From: an uncultured Dorea sp.
GTDB taxonomy: Bacteria > Bacillota > Clostridia > Lachnospirales > Lachnospiraceae
Direction of reading: 5' to 3'
Length of the DNA: 64,000 nucleotides
Assembly: GCA_910584095.1 (NCBI GenBank)
Contig: CAJTYU010000005.1
Location: forward strand, 56,908-120,907
Part shown: piece after piece, positions 59,891 through 64,000 of the stretch
Layout of the letters: every line of letters begins with the position of its first letter
How positions within the stretch are numbered: the first letter of the stretch is position 1
The notes under the pieces: generated by a model
Told to the model about the DNA's origin: nothing
The model's database searches: none
Seen by the model: only the letters and a program-made list of their open reading frames with translations
Made by a program: the position numbers and the translations under genes

Positions 59891-62095
59891 CTATCCTTCA
59901 TCTATCATACAGAATTTAAATTTCAGCGGCTGGTAATCTCCCATGCCCACCGGCAGCGGGACTCCCGCATACATCAGCGCCGCGCCGGTATAGACAGCCC
60001 CGGTTTCTGCATCCCGGTAATGCTGATCCGGCAGAAGCCCCTCCAGATAAACCAGATGGATATGGGGATTAGATTCATTGCGCAGCATAACTCCGTTCAC
60101 AACCGTCTCCCGCTTGTCCTTCGAAACAAACTGCCACAGCACATACTCATGATTCCGGTATGGATTCGTCAAACGGTAATAATCGCCGTTGAGGACTAAA
60201 AGCTCCATCTCCTTATACTCTCTGATATGTCTCTTAGCCGCTTCCTTTTCCTCCTCCGACAGCTTAGCAAGATCCAGCTCATACCCAAAGGTGCCCGCGC
60301 TTGCCACAACCGCCCGCGTGTCAAAAGGCGTCGTCCGCCCGGTTCCATGATTCGGACACACGCTGACATGCGCCCCCATCGCTCCGATGGGATAGCCAAA
60401 GGAGGTGCCGTACTGAATCCTGAGTCTGTCAATCGCATCCGTATTATCGCTGCACCAGATCTGCGGCGAATAATACAGCATTCCGGCGTCAAACCTGCCG
60501 CCTCCGCCCGCGCAGTTCTCAAATAACAGATCCGGATATCTGGTAACCAGACGGTCCATCATCTCGTAAACGCCCATCACATACCTGTGGAACACCTCTC
60601 CCTGACGCTCGGCCGGAAGCGCCGCTGAATATACATTATCCACAGCCCTGTTCATATCCCATTTTACATAGTCGACCTTACAGCTGTCCAAAACCTGGAA
60701 AATCTTCTCCATAATATATTCTCTGACTTCTTTGCGGGTAATATCCAGATTCAGCTGATGGCGGCTTCTGGTCATCCGCCTTCCGGGAATCCGAAGCACC
60801 CAGTCCGGATGCTCCTTGTAGAGCTTGCTGTCCTCTGAAATCATCTCCGGCTCAATCCACAGGCCGAACTTCATCCCAATTCCATTAATCCGCTCCACCA
60901 GCTTCGGAAGGCCGCCTCTTAACTTCTTTTCGTTAACCTCCCAGTCCCCAAGACTGGTATAGTCTGAATTTCGATTGCCAAACCATCCGTCGTCCATGAC
61001 AAACATGTCCAGTCCTATCTCCTTCGCTGTCTTGGCAATCTCATACAATTTTTCTTCATTAAAATCAAAATAAGTCGCCTCCCAGTTATTTACCAGGAGC
61101 GGTCTGGACTGATCCACATATTTACTGCGTATCAGGTTAGAACGGTAGGCATCGTGGTAAATACGCGAGAGTTTGCCAAGCCCTTCTCGGGAATAGGCGA
61201 TAATCACCTCCGGCGTCTCAAAGATATCTCCCTGATTTAACCGGTAGGAAAAATGGTAAGGATGTATCCCCATGACAACCCTTGTCTGTTCCATCTGATC
61301 TACTTCAATCTCACAGCGATGGTTCCCGCTGTAGGCCAGCGCATACCCATAGCATTCCCCATGGGTCTCCGTGGTACTCTTGTCGCAGAGAATCACAAAC
61401 GGATTATGCTGATGACTGGACATGCCCCTCTTGCTCTCCACAGACTGTACTCCGTGATGAAGGGGAAGCCTTTCCATCAGACGTTCCATCGTATGCCTTC
61501 CATAAAAATGTATAAAATCCATATGACGGTTCGGGTAATCCATTTCCATAGACATCGCGCGCTGGATCCTCACCTGCTTTTCCCCCTGATTCTCCATTCG
61601 CACCGCCCTTGTAATCACGTCCAGCTTTGGGAACACGCCGTAAAGCAGATGCACCCTCAGATCGCTGATGCGGTCATACAGCGTAATCTCCAGCGTCTCC
61701 GCTTCCTCCTCATTCCCATACATGCAGGGAAGGCCATGAAGCGAATATTTCCCTTCATACATCTGATGGGACTCATACTGCAGATGAACCGCGTCGCTTC
61801 CGTCCTCATGCTCCACTTCCAGGCTGTTGATACGGTAATCTCCGTTGCCGTATCCGGAATACTCCTGAGGAAGCACATCATAGGAAAACGTCCGGTCCTC
61901 TCCCGCCTCATAGGGATTTCCGGAAAATCCTCGATCCAAAAACATCAGTCTGTGCGTTATCTCCGTATCGCCCACATTCGCCCCATAATACAAATGAACT
62001 AACGTGTTATAATCAATAATCTGCATCTGATACATACTGTTCTTCGTTCTTAAAACAAATACCTTCGACTCTTCATGATATGTAATATATTTCAT
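59891..62095 (-). CDS. Alpha-galactosidase, GH36
   Basis: This 734-aa cytoplasmic enzyme removes alpha-1,6-galactose from raffinose-family oligosaccharides or melibiose. The N-terminal beta-supersandwich (about residues 1-320) is followed by the catalytic barrel with MFVMDDGWFGNRN, the nucleophile Asp in KVDYVKWDMNR, ENCAGGGGRFDAGML and the acid/base Asp in IWCSDNTDAIDRLRIQYG, and a C-terminal beta domain. The start at 62095 has GAGG 8 nt upstream; an ATG 13 codons earlier has none. No dedicated transporter or regulator is adjacent, so import must use another system, possibly the one at 47705. Confidence 0.94.
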   Translation of the reverse strand: MKYITYHEESKVFVLRTKNSMYQMQIIDYNTLVHLYYGANVGDTEITHRLMFLDRGFSGNPYEAGEDRTFSYDVLPQEYSGYGNGDYRINSLEVEHEDGSDAVHLQYESHQMYEGKYSLHGLPCMYGNEEEAETLEITLYDRISDLRVHLLYGVFPKLDVITRAVRMENQGEKQVRIQRAMSMEMDYPNRHMDFIHFYGRHTMERLMERLPLHHGVQSVESKRGMSSHQHNPFVILCDKSTTETHGECYGYALAYSGNHRCEIEVDQMEQTRVVMGIHPYHFSYRLNQGDIFETPEVIIAYSREGLGKLSRIYHDAYRSNLIRSKYVDQSRPLLVNNWEATYFDFNEEKLYEIAKTAKEIGLDMFVMDDGWFGNRNSDYTSLGDWEVNEKKLRGGLPKLVERINGIGMKFGLWIEPEMISEDSKLYKEHPDWVLRIPGRRMTRSRHQLNLDITRKEVREYIMEKIFQVLDSCKVDYVKWDMNRAVDNVYSAALPAERQGEVFHRYVMGVYEMMDRLVTRYPDLLFENCAGGGGRFDAGMLYYSPQIWCSDNTDAIDRLRIQYGTSFGYPIGAMGAHVSVCPNHGTGRTTPFDTRAVVASAGTFGYELDLAKLSEEEKEAAKRHIREYKEMELLVLNGDYYRLTNPYRNHEYVLWQFVSKDKRETVVNGVMLRNESNPHIHLVYLEGLLPDQHYRDAETGAVYTGAALMYAGVPLPVGMGDYQPLKFKFCMIDEG

Positions 62096-62240
62096 ATGCC
62101 TGTCCTCTCCTGAAAAGATTCTATTTGTTATCAATTATCGGAAATTTATTCCGCATACTGTATCCTATAGTATCATATCATTCCTGTTTTTTCCATATCT
62201 CAAAACGCTTTTTTCCTGAAAAAATATCCAAAAATTATCC

Positions 62241-62277
62241 GAAAATAAAAGAGGATATCAAGCAGATTGACATCCTC
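62241..62277 (-). terminator. Terminator after the PPK2-type phosphotransferase gene
   Basis: GAGGATATCAA (62251-62261) and TTGACATCCTC (62267-62277) pair with one mispaired or wobble position around a GCAGA loop. On the minus strand a TTTTATTTTC tract follows. Confidence 0.85.
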
Positions 62278-62301
62278 CCTTTCAAACTATGCCTTCAAGC
62301 C

Positions 62302-63804
62302 TTACGCTTTTTTCAGCCGTTCCTCAATAGCTTTCACAACCGTCTCTAACACCTTAATCCTTGCATAATACTTGTCATTGCCTTCCACAACGATCCAAGG
62401 CGCATTCGGCGTAGAAGTCCGAATTAGCATCTCGTCCACTGCTTCCTCATATTGATCCCACTTCTCCCTGTTGCGCCAGTCCTCATCAGTAATCTTCCAC
62501 TGCTTCTCCGGGTTCTCCTGCCTTGCCTTAAACCGTCTTGCCTGCTCATCCTTATCAATCTGCATCCAGAACTTTAGTACAACCGCTCCCGAATCCGTCA
62601 AATCTTTCTCCATGTCGTTCATCTCTTTATAAGCCCTCTGCCACTCTTGTTTCGTGCAAAAGCCTTCGATCCTCTCTACCATCACTCTTCCATACCAAGT
62701 CCGGTCAAAGATTGTCACATGGCCCGCCTTCGGCATGTCGGTCCAGAATCTCCAAAGATAATGATGCGCCCTCTCGATATCATTGGGCGACGCCGTAGGA
62801 TGCACCACATATCCCCTTGGATCCATCCGCTCCGTCAAACGCTTGATCGCGCCTCCTTTGCCGCCGGCATCCCAGCCCTCAAATCCCAGAACAACAGGAA
62901 TCCTCCTGCGGTACAGCTCGCCGTGAAGCTTCTCCATCTTCTTCTGAAGCCTGCCAAGCTTCTTCTTATACTCTTCCTTCGTATAGGAAAGGCCAAGATC
63001 CGTCTTTCCAAGGATCGATTCCTTCAGCCTCTCATTTGGCAGGCAAAAATCAGGCTGTTTTTTGGCTTCCTTGGCCGCCTTTTTCTGCCTTTTAGCCTCC
63101 TTTAGCTTCTCTTCCAGTATCCTGACCACGATCGCAAATACCTTGGCCGTTGCAAACCTGCGGTCTACCGCCTCTACGATATTCCACGGCGCGTAATCCG
63201 TATCCGTGCGAGTCAGCATTTCCTCGTGCAGCTTTTCATATTTTTCAAAGTTCTTATGCCTCTTCAGATCGTCTCTGCTTACCCGCCAAGCCGTTTCTTC
63301 CGAAGCAAGCAGCTTATCAAACCGTTTCTTCTGCTCTTTCTTATCAATCGCAAGAAAGATTTTAATCATCACCATGCCGCTGGAAGTAAGCTGCTCCTCA
63401 AAAGAACAGATCGAACGATAAGTATCCCCAAGCTCACCCTTCCTTACTTTTTTATCAAACCTGTCGGCCAGCACCCTCCGGTACCAGCTGCTGTCATAAA
63501 TCGCAATCCGGCCGTTGGCTGGAAGCTTCGTCCAAAATCTCCACATAAACGGATACATCTTTTCCTCTTCCGTCTCGTTCTTGACCGCATACACCTCAAA
63601 TCCCCTTGGATCCAGAGCCTTAATCAGCTCTCCGATCTGAACGCCTTTGCCGGACGCCCCATATCCTTCAAATGCAATCATAACCGGGATTTTCTGCTCC
63701 CTGCATTCCCTCTGGAGCTTTCCAAGCTTCGGCTCCAGCTTCTCCATCTTTTTCTTGTACTCCGCTTTGTCCATCTTTTTTGTCAGATCCAGTTTCTCTA
63801 GCAT
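62302..63804 (-). CDS. Polyphosphate:AMP phosphotransferase (two-domain PPK2 family)
   Basis: This 500-aa cytoplasmic protein consists of two PPK2 domains. The C-terminal one (about 255-495) is canonical: Walker A LGFEGWDAGGKGGAIKRL, Walker B VTIFDRTWYGRVMVER. The N-terminal one (about 10-235) has IAFEGYGASGKGVQIGEL, without the Asp of GxDxxGKG, and IAIYDSSWYRR, without the Arg of DRxWY; it may be structural. Known two-domain enzymes phosphorylate AMP to ADP from polyphosphate, with the C-terminal domain catalytic. The start at 63804 has GGGAGGG upstream; the open frame continues 29 codons further without one. Confidence 0.9.
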   Translation of the reverse strand: MLEKLDLTKKMDKAEYKKKMEKLEPKLGKLQRECREQKIPVMIAFEGYGASGKGVQIGELIKALDPRGFEVYAVKNETEEEKMYPFMWRFWTKLPANGRIAIYDSSWYRRVLADRFDKKVRKGELGDTYRSICSFEEQLTSSGMVMIKIFLAIDKKEQKKRFDKLLASEETAWRVSRDDLKRHKNFEKYEKLHEEMLTRTDTDYAPWNIVEAVDRRFATAKVFAIVVRILEEKLKEAKRQKKAAKEAKKQPDFCLPNERLKESILGKTDLGLSYTKEEYKKKLGRLQKKMEKLHGELYRRRIPVVLGFEGWDAGGKGGAIKRLTERMDPRGYVVHPTASPNDIERAHHYLWRFWTDMPKAGHVTIFDRTWYGRVMVERIEGFCTKQEWQRAYKEMNDMEKDLTDSGAVVLKFWMQIDKDEQARRFKARQENPEKQWKITDEDWRNREKWDQYEEAVDEMLIRTSTPNAPWIVVEGNDKYYARIKVLETVVKAIEERLKKA

Positions 63805-63949
63805 GATTCCCTCCCTATTCATATATTTATCCGGTTTTACCGGTACTCCTAAGCTTATCTCTATTATACACAATATCGTGGTATCATGCACAATTATTTA
63901 TTTTTTCCACTACTTGTATTTTATGATAATGATGTTATAATAATTGTAT

Positions 63950-64000
63950 GGGGATATAGCTCAGTTGGGAGAGCGATACGTTCGCAACGTATAGGTCACG
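63950..64000 (+). tRNA. tRNA-Ala(CGC), 5' part (cut by window edge)
   Basis: The last 51 bases fold as the first two thirds of a tRNA. The acceptor strand is GGGGATA, the D stem is GCTC/GAGC around AGTTGGGA, and the anticodon stem is ATACG/CGTAT with loop TTCGCAA, giving anticodon CGC (alanine). The T arm and 3' acceptor strand are outside. A TATAAT box at 63936-63941 with TTGTAT 16 bp before it is the likely promoter. Confidence 0.85.

Noticed and set aside
63950..64000. Reading the tRNA anticodon as TCG (arginine)
   Set aside because: That would shift the anticodon loop by one and break the perfect ATACG/CGTAT stem. The correct 7-nt loop gives CGC.
1..64000. Search by eye for CRISPR arrays, insertion sequences, prophage or attachment sites
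   Set aside because: No regular direct repeats, transposase, integrase or phage structural genes were found. The window looks like stable chromosome.

Overview
The window looks like the core chromosome of a strictly anaerobic gut-type clostridium, most likely a Lachnospiraceae member. The inference rests on moderate GC content, AGGAGG-type ribosome binding sites, and Firmicutes housekeeping proteins mixed with families typical of that group: a DUF5716/DUF5717-like cassette, a DUF5662-like protein, a TraX-like protein, a CyuA-type L-cysteine desulfidase and a SleB-type hydrolase. About four fifths of the genes are on the minus strand. I see no prophage, insertion sequence or CRISPR array. The species is not determined.

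Layout. 1-9 kb: the 5' end of pta, mgtE, tmcAL, a MATE pump facing a MerR regulator across a 19-bp-spacer promoter, a GH5 lipoprotein, trpS and a phosphatase. 9-20 kb: luxS, a cysteine-desulfidase-like protein, a TraX-like protein overlapping a GlgX-like protein that has lost its catalytic residues, an orphan sugar-binding lipoprotein, a compact UvrD-type helicase, gltX, and a two-gene threonine/serine exporter whose large subunit carries an N-terminal acetyltransferase domain. 20-29 kb: trxB, purB and a tightly packed three-gene operon of unknown function (TPR-like, Hsp70/actin-like and 1103-aa proteins). 28-39 kb: a HisC/CobD-like aminotransferase, a cupin, an acidic membrane protein, a SleB-like hydrolase, carAB, a transglutaminase and a SpoIID-like protein with a peptidoglycan-binding domain. 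39-43 kb: an ECF sigma/anti-sigma pair with its own promoter, then a phospholipase C-like gene overlapping a two-component system.

43-51 kb is a carbohydrate-use locus: a GH13_31 alpha-glucosidase (probably alpha-1,6-specific), an internally deleted AraC remnant, a LacI regulator with two inverted operators 63 bp apart around the glucosidase promoter, a complete AraC regulator, and a divergent ABC operon (binding protein and two permeases, no ATPase). 51-53 kb holds a MerR/iron-alcohol-dehydrogenase pair followed by a decayed aldo/keto reductase. 53-57 kb is the pyrH-frr-uppS-cdsA-rseP cluster, which lacks dxr at its usual place. The window ends with a small cytidylate-kinase-like protein, a tRNA-dihydrouridine synthase, an aminotransferase, a GH36 alpha-galactosidase, a two-domain PPK2-type phosphotransferase and the first two thirds of a tRNA-Ala(CGC).

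Best candidates for new biology are the three-gene operon at 22952-28292, the GlgX-like pseudoenzyme, the acetyltransferase-exporter fusion, and the looped LacI operator with its coupled AraC remnant.
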